Part shown: piece after piece, positions 25,529-33,112 of the stretch
Position numbering within the stretch: the first letter of the stretch is position 1
Layout: every line of letters begins with the position of its first letter
NCBI GenBank assembly: GCA_947475065.1
Contig: CANJLB010000031.1
Location: 1 to 34,097 of the forward strand
From: Opitutia bacterium
GTDB taxonomy: Bacteria; Verrucomicrobiota; Verrucomicrobiia; Opitutales; Opitutaceae
Direction: 5' to 3'
DNA length: 34,097 nt
Program-made: the position numbers and the translations under genes
The notes under the pieces: model-generated
The model's input: the letters and a program-made list of their open reading frames with translations, nothing else
What the model was told of the DNA's origin: nothing
Database searches by the model: none

Positions 25529-26506
25529 TTGCACGAAGGCATCACCTACAACGGCAGCGTCACGCCGCCGACCAACGTCGGCAGCTACCCTGTCATCGCC
25601 ACCGTGACGGATGCCAATCGCACCGGCTCGAAGTCCGGCACGCTCATGATCGCCAAAGCCGCGCAGACAATCACCTTCGCCACGCTGACATCACAGACCT
25701 TGGGCGATCTCCCTCTGACATTGACGGCCACGGCCAGCTCCGGCCTCACGGTGAGCTTCAGCAGTTCGAACGCGGCGGTGGCGACGGTCAGCGGCAGCAC
25801 GCTGACCATCGTGGGCAAAGGCACGGCGACGATCACAGCCCGCCAGGTAGGAAACACCAATTTTCTGGCCGCGCCCAATGTGACGCGAACCTTGACCGTT
25901 GTCCAAGCCCCCGGCGCGGCCGCCTTGCCCGCCAGCAAGACGGTGGCCAAGGGATCGGTTGGAAATCAGGCTGCCGAGGCGGGTGCTTCCGCGATGGCCC
26001 TGCCCAAGATCACCAACCCAACGCAGCAGCTCGCGGCCGGCAGTTCGGGCAATCTGGACGGCCCCGATCAGCTCACTGCCACCACGCAGCCCGCCGCGGT
26101 CTTCGTAGCGTTAGACGGGGTGGAGGCATGGATCAGCGCCCTCGTGCCCAAGTTCAATTCGCCCCCGCTGTCGGTGGCCGACCTGCCACCGTTGCTCGCT
26201 TACGCGATGAATCTCGATGGCTCCTCGTCGTCGGCCTTGCTGCCCGTTGCTGCCGTGAGCGAACTCAACGGCGTCACCCAGTTTACGGTTCAATACCGCC
26301 AGCGCAAAAATCTCAGCGGGCTGGTGGTGGTGGTGCAAACTTCCACCGACGCGGTGGTTTGGACGGATCTCCCGCCCAAGGCCATGAACATGCTCGCCGA
26401 CGACGATGCGGATACGGCCCGCTACGCGGTGCGTGTTCCGGTGCCCGCCAGTGGCCCCTTGCTGCTCCGTATCGCCGTGATTTTGACGGCGGGACCGGCG
26501 GAATAG
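25529..26506 (+). pseudogene. 5'-truncated MBG/Ig-like domain surface protein fragment
   Basis: About 325 codons are open, but the frame begins inside an MBG/Ig-like domain (ITYNGSVTPPTNVGSYPVIA, TVTDANRTGSKSGTLMIAKA) with no signal peptide. A TAG lies 10 bp before the first possible start, a TTG. A second Ig-like unit follows (AQTITFATLTSQTLGDLPLT, SNAAVATVSGSTLTIVGKGT). The C-terminal 150 residues (FVALDGVEAWISALVPKFNS, LSGLVVVVQTSTDAVVWTDL) look like the usual verrucomicrobial autotransporter or cell-surface tail. Such proteins normally run well over 1,000 residues and are exported. This is most likely the 3' remnant of a large adhesin-like gene, cut near 25520. There is no ribosome site. 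Confidence 0.7.
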
Positions 26507-26566
26507 TCCCACGTCACTAAGATTAGGACCTTCGGTTGAGCGGTGGGGTGCCGTTGATTTTCGGAG

Positions 26567-26586
26567 GGCGCTGCTCCGTCAGCGCC
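26567..26586. repeat. Short REP-like palindrome
   Basis: GGCGCTG (26567-26573) and CAGCGCC (26580-26586) pair perfectly around CTCCGT. It lies in the 200-bp gap between two convergent frames, close to the larger palindrome at 26603-26685. Confidence 0.55.
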
Positions 26587-26602
26587 GTTCTCTCGCGGAA
26601 AA

Positions 26603-26685
26603 GGTAGGGCGTGACCGCTGGTCGCGCCGTCGGGCGATCCGCTCGGCTAAGCAACGCGCGGCGGGCCCAGCGGGCCCGCCCTACC
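26603..26685. repeat. Large imperfect palindromic repeat (GGTAGGGCG...CGCCCTACC type)
   Basis: The left arm from 26603 (GGTAGGGCG) is a diverged reverse complement of the right arm ending at 26685 (CCGCCCTACC), each about 30 bp. The right arm holds its own perfect 9-bp hairpin, GGCGGGCCC (26660-26668) and GGGCCCGCC (26672-26680). A run of six T (26695-26700) follows at 15 bp, so it may help to terminate the truncated surface-protein frame. Confidence 0.6.
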
Positions 26686-26705
26686 ACGGGTCATGTTTTT
26701 TGTTA

Positions 26706-27908
26706 TCAGCCCGGCAGCCTCCGCGCCGCCGCCTGGGCCTTAAGGCAGAGTTCGGCGGCCTTGAAGGCGTGGGCCTGCGTCATGGCCTTCTCGGTGCGGT
26801 TGAGGCAATCGAGGATGAACTCGCCGAAGAAACGGAAACCCACCTTGCCCTCGGTCTCGATGTGCTGCTCACCCTTGTCGTCCACGAGATAGACATGGTT
26901 GCCGGTCTTCTCGCGGCCCACGTCCACATATTTGCGGAGCTCGATGTAGCCCTTGTCACCCATGATGAAGGTGCGGCCGTCGCCCCAGATGCTGAGGCCG
27001 GTGGGAGTGAACCAGTCCACGCGGATGTAGTTGGTCGCGCCGTTGTCGCCGAGTAGCGACGCCTCGCCGAAATCCTCAAAGGCGGGCGTGGTGCGGTGGG
27101 CGTGATTGGCGACGGCGGCGTGCATGATGGTGGCATCGGTCGCGCCGGCGTAGGTGAGGAACTGCTCGAACTGGTGGCTGCCGATGTCGCAGAGGATGCC
27201 GCCGTATTTGGGCGGCTCGTAGAACCACGCGGGCCGGCCCGTGCCTTCGCGATGCGGCCCGAGGCCGATGACCTGCAGCACGCGGCCGATCGCGCCCTGT
27301 TGCACGAGGTCGGTCGCGTGCATGGAGGATTCATTGTGCAGGCGCTCGCTGTAATAGACCATGAACTTCCGGCGGGTGGCGGCGACGGCCTTCCGCGCGT
27401 CGTCGAGCTGGGCGAGCGTGGTGAGGGCGGGCTTGTCGGCGAAGTAGTCCTTGCCCGCCTGCATCGCGCGCAGGCCGGCCGGCCCTCGGTCCACCGGCAC
27501 GGCGGCGCTCGCGACGAGCTTCACGGCGGGGTCGTTGAGAATCTCGTCGTAGGCACGGGCGGCCTTGAGCGCAGGAAACCTCGGCTGAAATGTTTTCAGA
27601 AAGTCCGCGACCTTCTGCGGGTCTGGGTCATAGACCCACTTGAGGTCGGCGCCGGCCTCGGTGAGGCCGTTGCACTGGCCGGTGATGTGGCCGTGGTCGA
27701 GGAAGGCGGCGGCGATGGTGAACTCGCCAGGCTTGACGACCGGGTTGGGCTTGCCCTTGGGGGCGTAGTTGGCGCCGTCGGCGCGCTGGGTGGTGGTGGA
27801 CACGGGGGCGGGGGAAGAGGCGGTGGCGGCGGCGAGGCGCGGTGTCAGGATGGCGGCGGCCGCGCCGGCGGCGAGGGTCTGGACAAACTGGCGGCGTTCT
27901 TGGGGCAC
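26706..27908 (-). CDS. Gfo/Idh/MocA-family oxidoreductase, probably exported
   Basis: A 400-residue protein starting MPQERRQFVQTLAAGAAAAI. The RRxF plus hydrophobic A-rich stretch resembles a Tat signal, as common for secreted members of this family in Verrucomicrobia and Planctomycetes. The Rossmann half includes FTIAAAFLDHGHITGQCNGL and DLKWVYDPDPQKVADFLK. The usual EKP motif is DKP (KDYFADKPALTT). The catalytic region shows GGILCDIGSHQFEQFL, with D and H spaced as in the family. The N-terminal GxGxxG motif is degenerate (AAFLDHGHITG). Substrates are usually sugars or inositols with NAD(P); this one cannot be assigned. It stands alone. Confidence 0.85.
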   Translation of the reverse strand: MPQERRQFVQTLAAGAAAAILTPRLAAATASSPAPVSTTTQRADGANYAPKGKPNPVVKPGEFTIAAAFLDHGHITGQCNGLTEAGADLKWVYDPDPQKVADFLKTFQPRFPALKAARAYDEILNDPAVKLVASAAVPVDRGPAGLRAMQAGKDYFADKPALTTLAQLDDARKAVAATRRKFMVYYSERLHNESSMHATDLVQQGAIGRVLQVIGLGPHREGTGRPAWFYEPPKYGGILCDIGSHQFEQFLTYAGATDATIMHAAVANHAHRTTPAFEDFGEASLLGDNGATNYIRVDWFTPTGLSIWGDGRTFIMGDKGYIELRKYVDVGREKTGNHVYLVDDKGEQHIETEGKVGFRFFGEFILDCLNRTEKAMTQAHAFKAAELCLKAQAAARRLPG

Positions 27909-28028
27909 GGCAACCGAGTATGGGACGGAAGCCAGGCACGGGCGAGTCTGAATTTTCCCAAGTGTCCCCGTCGGGTCGGAATTCTCCGGCGTCCGGTTTG
28001 CGGGCCACCGGTTTAGTTCGGGTGCGGG

Positions 28029-28346
28029 TCAGGCAGGCGCGGCCCCGGCCACGCATTTCATCTGGTACAGTGTGGAGCTGGCGATCAGTTGGCCGGCGCC
28101 GTTCGCCTTGAAGTGCCGGATGGCGTCGCCGTCCAGATGGGCACGCCACGCCGGCTCGCTGGCCCAGCTCTCCACGAAAATCAGCACGCGGCCGTCTTCC
28201 AGCGACTGATGCAATTCGTAGCGGAGACAGCCGGGCTCAGCCAAAGTTTCGGCGACGAGCGTTTCCTGCACGGCGCGGAGCTTTTGCTCCTGTCCGGGCA
28301 CAGCGGTGGTGATGACAATGATGGTCAGTGGTTCGGTGGCAGGCAT
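28029..28346 (-). CDS. ABM-domain monooxygenase-like protein (YgiN type)
   Basis: A 105-residue protein covering a single antibiotic-biosynthesis-monooxygenase domain: PLTIIVITTAVPGQEQKLRA, then ETLAEPGCLRYELHQSLEDG, FVESWASEPAWRAHL and HFKANG. The E-P-G-C-L-x-Y-E pattern and the terminal WxS...H positions are typical of small dimeric ferredoxin-like quinol or heme-type ABM proteins. The substrate is unknown. The coiled-coil exported-protein gene lies 25 bp upstream in the same direction, so both may be transcribed together. Confidence 0.88.
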   Translation of the reverse strand: MPATEPLTIIVITTAVPGQEQKLRAVQETLVAETLAEPGCLRYELHQSLEDGRVLIFVESWASEPAWRAHLDGDAIRHFKANGAGQLIASSTLYQMKCVAGAAPA

Positions 28347-28371
28347 GAAAGGCCGGGTTGGTGGAGGCGGG

Positions 28372-29016
28372 TCACGGTTTGACCGGCGGAGCTGGCGGGG
28401 TCGTTTTCCTGGGTGCGATGCTCATTTCCTTGGCGACCATCTGGGCGACGATCAGCGGCTTGTTCGGATCGTTGAAAACCGGATCGCCGTATTCCTTCAT
28501 CAGCAGTTCGACCTCGGCCATGCGTTGGGCCGCCGGGCTGTCCGGTTGCGAGACGAAGCCGTAGATTTCGGCCGCGCGGGTCTTGGAGGCTTCATATTGC
28601 CGCCGGTATTCGGCCTCGGACATCGCGCGAGCCGCGGGCCGGACCGTCTGGATGATGACGTCGCCGCCTCCGCCCACCTTGGTGGCGCCGGGCGGAGTGG
28701 CGGGAGCCTGGGTGCGCTCGAGTTCTGACAGTCGGCGCTCATAGGCGAGTTGCTGGGCCGTGGCGCGTTCGACTGCCGCCCGGGCGTTGGCCTCCACCGT
28801 CGCGGTGTTCGCGGCACGGCGGGCATCGGCCGCGGCGGCCTCCTGCTCGGCGATCACCTGTCGCAATGACTGGGCCTGCTGGTCGGCAATGGCGGCGCGG
28901 CGGGCGTTGTCCGCTGCGGCCTCCCGGGCCGCCCGCTGGTCGGCCAGAGTGTCGGCCGCCTGAGCGGCGGGCGCACCGAGCAGGGCCAGGGTGATTAAAA
29001 AGAGGGATGTTTTCAT
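28372..29016 (-). CDS. Exported alanine-rich coiled-coil protein
   Basis: A 214-residue protein with a clear signal peptide (MKTSLFLITLALLGAPAAQA, cleavage expected after AQA). Residues 22-105 are an A/R/E/Q-rich helix, likely a coiled coil (DQRAAREAAADNARRAAI; QQLAYERRLSELERT). A short P-rich hinge follows, then a conserved-looking end (SEAEYRRQYEASKTRAAEIY, GFVSQPDSPAAQRMAEVELL, NDPNKPLIVAQMVAKEM). I recognise no family. The probable location is periplasmic; a role in envelope organisation is possible but unproven. Confidence 0.75.
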   Translation of the reverse strand: MKTSLFLITLALLGAPAAQAADTLADQRAAREAAADNARRAAIADQQAQSLRQVIAEQEAAAADARRAANTATVEANARAAVERATAQQLAYERRLSELERTQAPATPPGATKVGGGGDVIIQTVRPAARAMSEAEYRRQYEASKTRAAEIYGFVSQPDSPAAQRMAEVELLMKEYGDPVFNDPNKPLIVAQMVAKEMSIAPRKTTPPAPPVKP

Positions 29017-29110
29017 GGGAGGGACGGTTGCAGAAAAAATGGCCGGCTGGCCGTCAAAATCAAGCCAGACTGGCCGTTCACTTGATCTCGACCGACGCAG
29101 TTTTTGACCA

Positions 29111-29566
29111 TTAAGGCCCCGTCTTCAGCCTTTTATGGCGGCTATTGGGCGGGTGGCGGCACAGGTTGCGGCCGGCCGGCCCGGCGCTTGGCCAGATTGG
29201 CGGCGGCATCCCGCAATTTCTGCTCCATGACCACTGGGAGAGCGGCTTGGTGAGGTAGTCGTCCATGCCGGCGTCGGCGCATGCCTGCCGGTCGGCATTC
29301 GACGCATGCGCGGTGAGCGCGATGAGATGCGGGCGCAATTCAGGCAGGTTGAGGCGGTGAATCTCGCGGGTGGCCTCCAGACTGTCCATATCCGACATCT
29401 GCACGTCCATGAGCACGGTGTCGTAGGGCTGCCGGGCGAGGGCGGCCAGCGCCTCGATGCCGTTGGCGGCCGTGTCGCAACGGTAGCCCATCTGCTCCAG
29501 GAAACGTGCCGCCACCCTTTGCTTCACCGGGTTGTCCTCGACGAGGAGGATGCGCAACGTTGGCAA
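29111..29566 (-). pseudogene. Receiver domain, probable 3' remnant of a hybrid kinase, frameshifted near its end
   Basis: The only start is a TTG at 29566, but the frame stays open upstream to a TAG near 29650 (AVAEIRTRVRPADLPTLRIL), which looks like the linker that precedes a C-terminal receiver in hybrid kinases. The receiver is otherwise good: LLVEDNPVKQRVAARFLEQM, Asp in VLMDVQMSDMD, Thr in IALTAHAS, and Lys in DDYLTKPL. After TKPL the frame turns to nonsense (SQWSWSRNCG). One base lost within 29231-29245 would restore VVMEQKLRDAAANLAKRRAG and a stop at 29142, the expected final helix. So the gene appears both truncated at its 5' end and frameshifted at its 3' end. Confidence 0.65.
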
Positions 29567-29672
29567 ATCGGCCGGGCGGACGCGCGTGCGGATCTCGGCG
29601 ACAGCCGTATGCTGACGGGATCGGGCCCGGTTGGGCTTGTGCCGCGCGAGGGCTGCCGGCTAGTCTTTCCTG

Positions 29673-30644
29673 ATGTTACCCCGCAGAATTATCTCCACCC
29701 TGCTCTTTCTTGCGATGACTGCGGTTGGCGCGCTGCTCACCCGGGGCGCCGGGAGCAATTACCAGGTGGTCGAAAACTGGGCGCGGTTCCCGGAGGGCGT
29801 CACCGCCTGGAGTGCGGCGACCGGAGTTGATCTCGGTCCGGAGGGGAACATCTACGTGTTCCATCGCAACGCGGAAATGCCGGTCATGGCGTTCGACTCC
29901 GACGGAAAATTCCTGCGGGCGTGGGGCAAGGGCCTGTTCAAGACCACGCATTTCCTGCGCACCGACCGGGAGGGCAACATTTGGGTCACCGACCGCGGCG
30001 ACCACCAGGTCTTCAAGTTCAGTGCCCAGGGGAAACTCCTGATGACCCTCGGGCAAAAGGGCGTGACCGGCACCAACGAGTCGCGCGATGCGTTCTTTGG
30101 CGTGGCCGACCTCGTGATCGCGCAGAATGGCGATCTCTTCATCGCCGACGGCGAGGCCGGCAACCATCGGATCGTGAAGTATTCCAAAGCAGGGGAGTTC
30201 ATCATGTGGTGGGGCGGCCGCGGCCCGCAACCGGGCCATTTCAATGAACCGCACAGCATCGCGATTGATGCGGCGGGACTCCTCTATGTCGGCGATCGCG
30301 GCAACAAGCGCATCCAGGTGTTTGACCAGACCGGGAAGTTTATCCGCGAATGGGCCCAGTTCGGGACGCCCTGGGGTGTTTTTGTCCTAGGTGACCGGCT
30401 GTATGTCGTGGACGGCACCGAGGCCAATTGTCTCTACATCGCAAATCTCAAGGACGGCACGATTATCGAGAAAGTGGAGGGTCTGAAAAATCCCCATGCC
30501 GTGACGGTGGACCCGAAGGGCGTGATCTACATTGGCGAAGTGAATGGGGCCAATGTCCGGAAACTCGTGCCACAACAAGAGCAAGCAGGCCCGAAGGGGG
30601 CTCTTTCAACTCCCCTCCCAAAACAACTGCCGCCTCGCCCTTGA
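29673..30644 (+). CDS. Secreted NHL-repeat beta-propeller protein
   Basis: A 323-residue protein with a signal peptide (MLPRRIISTLLFLAMTAVGA). NHL-type repeats follow: GVDLGPEGNIYVFHRNAE, FLRTDREGNIWVTDRGDH, DLVIAQNGDLFIADGEAGN, SIAIDAAGLLYVGDRGNKRI and HAVTVDPKGVIYIGEVNG. This gives about five to six blades. The arrangement resembles the lyase half of peptidyl-glycine alpha-amidating enzymes and related bacterial NHL proteins, but no catalytic assignment is safe. The C-terminus is Q/P/K-rich. It is monocistronic; a 10-bp hairpin lies 10 bp after its stop. Confidence 0.87.
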   Translation: MLPRRIISTLLFLAMTAVGALLTRGAGSNYQVVENWARFPEGVTAWSAATGVDLGPEGNIYVFHRNAEMPVMAFDSDGKFLRAWGKGLFKTTHFLRTDREGNIWVTDRGDHQVFKFSAQGKLLMTLGQKGVTGTNESRDAFFGVADLVIAQNGDLFIADGEAGNHRIVKYSKAGEFIMWWGGRGPQPGHFNEPHSIAIDAAGLLYVGDRGNKRIQVFDQTGKFIREWAQFGTPWGVFVLGDRLYVVDGTEANCLYIANLKDGTIIEKVEGLKNPHAVTVDPKGVIYIGEVNGANVRKLVPQQEQAGPKGALSTPLPKQLPPRP

Positions 30645-30942
30645 ACGACCCCGCTCGCGCACGGCGCGTGCGCGGGAGGAGTCAGGTTTCAGGAGCCAGG
30701 AGTCAGGAGATTGAGGCCGGAGATTTGTAACTGCGGATAGAGGAGATAGATTTACGCAAGGAAGGGAGAGTGCGTGGGAAGAGGCCAGAGGTCAGATGCC
30801 GGAAGCTTGCCCGCTGTGGCGGGACTGAGGACGGAGGTTAAACGCGGAGGACGCGAAGGGCGCAAAGGGCCATGCCGCAGCACGGATCGTAACAGGTTGT
30901 GGTGTTGGCTCTGACTTCTTGCAGGTATTGCGGGTTTTGGGA
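30645..30942. other. Intergenic stretch of about 300 bp with no gene
   Basis: It contains a perfect 8-bp hairpin extended by two further pairs (CGCGCACG at 30656-30663, CGTGCGCG at 30667-30674, loop GCG) without a T-run. A run of short direct repeats follows (AGGAGCCAGGAGTCAGGAG near 30690), then a purine-rich motif (AAACGCGGAGGACGCGAAGG near 30840) of a kind that recurs between genes in many genomes. I see no ORF or RNA gene. Confidence 0.5.
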
Positions 30943-31275
30943 TTAGGCGTTGTGATCGATCTTCCAGAGGCCGTAGATGCCAAGGACGGTTCCCACTGGC
31001 AAAGCGGGTAACAGCAGGAAGTTCAGGTAGCGGGTGAGCTTGCGGCCGGACTGTGCGTTGAAGGCGCGGGAGCAGAGCGTCACGGTAATTGCGATGAGGT
31101 AGAGGAGGTTGATGGCCGCCGCCCACGGAAGCAAACCGTCGGGAAGGTGGAGGTGGAGGCTGCCCGCGCTGGACAAGCCATAAAGGTAAAGTGGCAGGCA
31201 AACGCTGAGCGCGCAAAGCGGTGCGAGCGTGAGAAGGATGAGCGTGTAAAGACGATTGTGGTTGATGGTTTTCAT
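30943..31275 (-). CDS. Small hypothetical membrane protein
   Basis: A 110-residue protein starting MKTINHNRLYTLILLTLAPL. It has about three membrane helices (12-33; 50-68, WAAAINLLYLIAITVTLC; 86-103, FLLLPALPVGTVLGIYGL). The C-terminal motif P-x-G-T-V-L-G-I-Y-G-L-W resembles a widespread class of small membrane proteins of unknown function. It is a single gene, with 490 bp of gene-free DNA upstream. Confidence 0.7.
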   Translation of the reverse strand: MKTINHNRLYTLILLTLAPLCALSVCLPLYLYGLSSAGSLHLHLPDGLLPWAAAINLLYLIAITVTLCSRAFNAQSGRKLTRYLNFLLLPALPVGTVLGIYGLWKIDHNA

Positions 31276-31766
31276 GGGGTGGCGGCCTGCAAGCCGCTCA
31301 CGGGTGAAATCGGCGGATGGTGGCTGGGGTGAAGGTTGAAAAATCGATGGTGCAAAATTCGATCACAGCGCAATTGGGGTTCAGATGCAGGCAACTCGTC
31401 GGCGGTGTGGTTGTCGAGGCGATTTCAGCCCGGCGGCAACACGGAGCGGCGCGACCGGCGGTCACGCCCTGCCTCGGAAGGGCGCAGCAAACTGCGGGGC
31501 GCATCTCAGTTTCTTGCAACCGCTCTTGCACGCCGCGCCGTAGCACGGTCAGTCGGCTGACCGTGCTGCTCGGAAACGCGGTCATGGCGGCGGCTCCGGT
31601 GTAGGTTGCGCGCTCGCCACGCAACTCACCACAGCGAGCAAGCTCCGGGGACAGAGGGCAAACGTGGCGCGACTAGCACGCCACCTACCGCCGAGCAAAA
31701 CGATGCGAGCGCCGGCGGCCAGCCGACAAGGGTCATACAAGTGACAATCCCGAATCTTGGGGCGGG
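31276..31766. other. Gene-free stretch of about 490 bp with a repeat palindrome
   Basis: No frame here looks coding. The longest (31298-31624 minus) reads through the palindrome at 31531-31567 and is Cys/Arg/Thr-rich, without family resemblance. The DNA probably holds the promoter of the small membrane protein and a repeat-derived remainder. Confidence 0.5.
31531..31567. repeat. REP-like palindrome, copy B
   Basis: AGCACGGTCAG (31542-31552) and CTGACCGTGCT (31557-31567) form a perfect 11-bp inverted repeat around TCGG, preceded by CGCCGCGCC. The same order of elements occurs at 21286-21325, 10 kb away, with point differences that partly preserve pairing. Confidence 0.8.
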
Positions 31767-32426
31767 TCAGGTGGCCTCCGGGGATGAGGACTCCTTGGGG
31801 TAATAGCCTTGCACGCACTGCGGACACAGGCCGTGGCTGAACCGGACGGCGTGCTGCGCGTGGAAATAGCTTTCAAGGGGCACCCAGTGGTGCCCGTCGT
31901 TGTGGATTTTTTTGCAGACCGCGCAGATTTGCACCATGGTCCCGGCGCCTTGCAGGTCGTGCACGGCGGACAGTTTCTGGCGCAGGTGGTCGCGTTCCAC
32001 TTCCAGCAGGCGGCGCTGCCGTCGTTCGTCGGCCAGGCGCAGCGCCCTGAGTACTGCCGGGAGCAGGTTCGAGAGCTGGTTCTTGTTGACCCAGTCGTCC
32101 ATCCCGCGTTCGAGCGCCCGGATGATCAGCGCTTCGCTCAGCACCCCGCTGACGAGGATGAAGGGCACGTCAAAGAAGTTGGCGCGCAGTTGGGCCAGGG
32201 CGCCGAAGCTGTCAAAGGCGGCGCAGGCATGATCCGACAGGACGAGGTCGGGTTTTCTCCGCCCCAGCTCGGTGACCAGCTCCCGCTCGGTCGTGACCCG
32301 GGTGGTGTTGATCTGGAGACCGCTGTCGTCAAGCTCGCGCACAACGAGTTCAAAATCCTCCGGCTTGTCTTCCACCATGAGAACATGGAGCAAGGGCAGT
32401 GGGGCACCAGAATCCAAGGCTTGCAT
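31767..32426 (-). CDS. Response regulator with C-terminal CxxC...CxxC (zinc-ribbon-like) tail
   Basis: A 219-residue protein. The receiver has VLMVEDKPEDFELV, phospho-acceptor Asp65 (LVLSDHACAAFDSF), Ser93 (LVSGVLSE) and Lys115 (DWVNKNQL). A short coiled coil (about 130-155) follows, then a compact tail with ICAVCKKIHNDGHHWVPLES and FSHGLCPQCV. Cys168/Cys171 and Cys201/Cys204 with nearby histidines look like metal ligands. This tail is commonly seen at the end of PAS or receiver signalling proteins. There is no DNA-binding or enzymatic output domain. It is monocistronic, with about 180 bp of non-coding DNA upstream. Confidence 0.87.
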   Translation of the reverse strand: MQALDSGAPLPLLHVLMVEDKPEDFELVVRELDDSGLQINTTRVTTERELVTELGRRKPDLVLSDHACAAFDSFGALAQLRANFFDVPFILVSGVLSEALIIRALERGMDDWVNKNQLSNLLPAVLRALRLADERRQRRLLEVERDHLRQKLSAVHDLQGAGTMVQICAVCKKIHNDGHHWVPLESYFHAQHAVRFSHGLCPQCVQGYYPKESSSPEAT

Positions 32427-32603
32427 GACCGCAAAGAGAACTCAAATGCGGCATTTCTCAAAAAGGTTGTTTCCCTATTTTGCTCAATGGGAAAGCCCCT
32501 AGGAATCTCAGAGACCGTAAGCGCAACGAATCCTGTTGGCCGACTTTTCGTTGCCTTTCTACCACCTTGATTCGAGTGGCCAACCCACCTCTCAAATTAC
32601 CGG

Positions 32604-33112
32604 TTACTGGCCGTCGAATTCTTTCAGCAACGCCTCCAGTCGGCGCTTGCGCGGCAACACCACATCCCGTCTCTGCTGGCGGAGTGACCAGATGCCGAGC
32701 GCCACTCCGTAGACGGGCATTAAGCTCAGCCAGACGATCATGTATCCATCGTCGCTGATGGACTTTTCGTTGAGCCGCGAGAGGGCGAGATTGAGGGCTG
32801 TCGGACAGATCGCCCCCAGCAGCACAACGACCAGCATGAGCGTCCGGTGGAGTGTCGTCGCCTGGTAGTCGAGTTGCGCGATGCTCCGGTTGAGTTGATC
32901 TCGAAGCGACTCGCCAAAGCTTTGCTCGCGCCGCGCCTGCGCCCGGTGGCGCACATACACCGCGCGCCCACTGAGCAGGGCGGCGACCGCGCCGACAATC
33001 GGAAGGGCGAAATCCCAACCGGTCACCACATCGGAATCGTGGCGGTAGATCGGTTTGACGAGGCAAAGCGCCATGCCGGCAACGAAAACCGCGCTCATAA
33101 CGTAGATGATCA
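32604..33112 (-). pseudogene. Membrane protein gene cut at its 5' end by the IS element
   Basis: The frame encodes about 165 host residues: an N-terminal membrane helix (LIIYVMSAVFVAGMALC), a second (DFALPIVGAVAALLSGRAVY), a basic soluble link (RHRAQARREQSFGESLRDQL), two more helices (LMLVVVLLGAICPTALNLAL; YMIVWLSLMPVYGVALGIW), and an end LPRKRRLEALLKEFDGQ. The only upstream start is a TTG at 33125, inside the IS end; an internal ATG at 33098 would split the first helix. The native start therefore appears lost or displaced, though only a few codons may be missing. I do not recognise a named family. Residual expression from 33098 or from the IS is possible. Confidence 0.65.

Noticed and set aside
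30654-30676. Hairpin after the NHL protein as an intrinsic terminator
   Set aside because: The stem is good, but GAGGAGTCAGG follows instead of a T-run.
31298-31624. A 108-codon minus-strand frame
   Set aside because: It spans the REP-like palindrome and shows no family resemblance; it is probably a by-product of repeat DNA.
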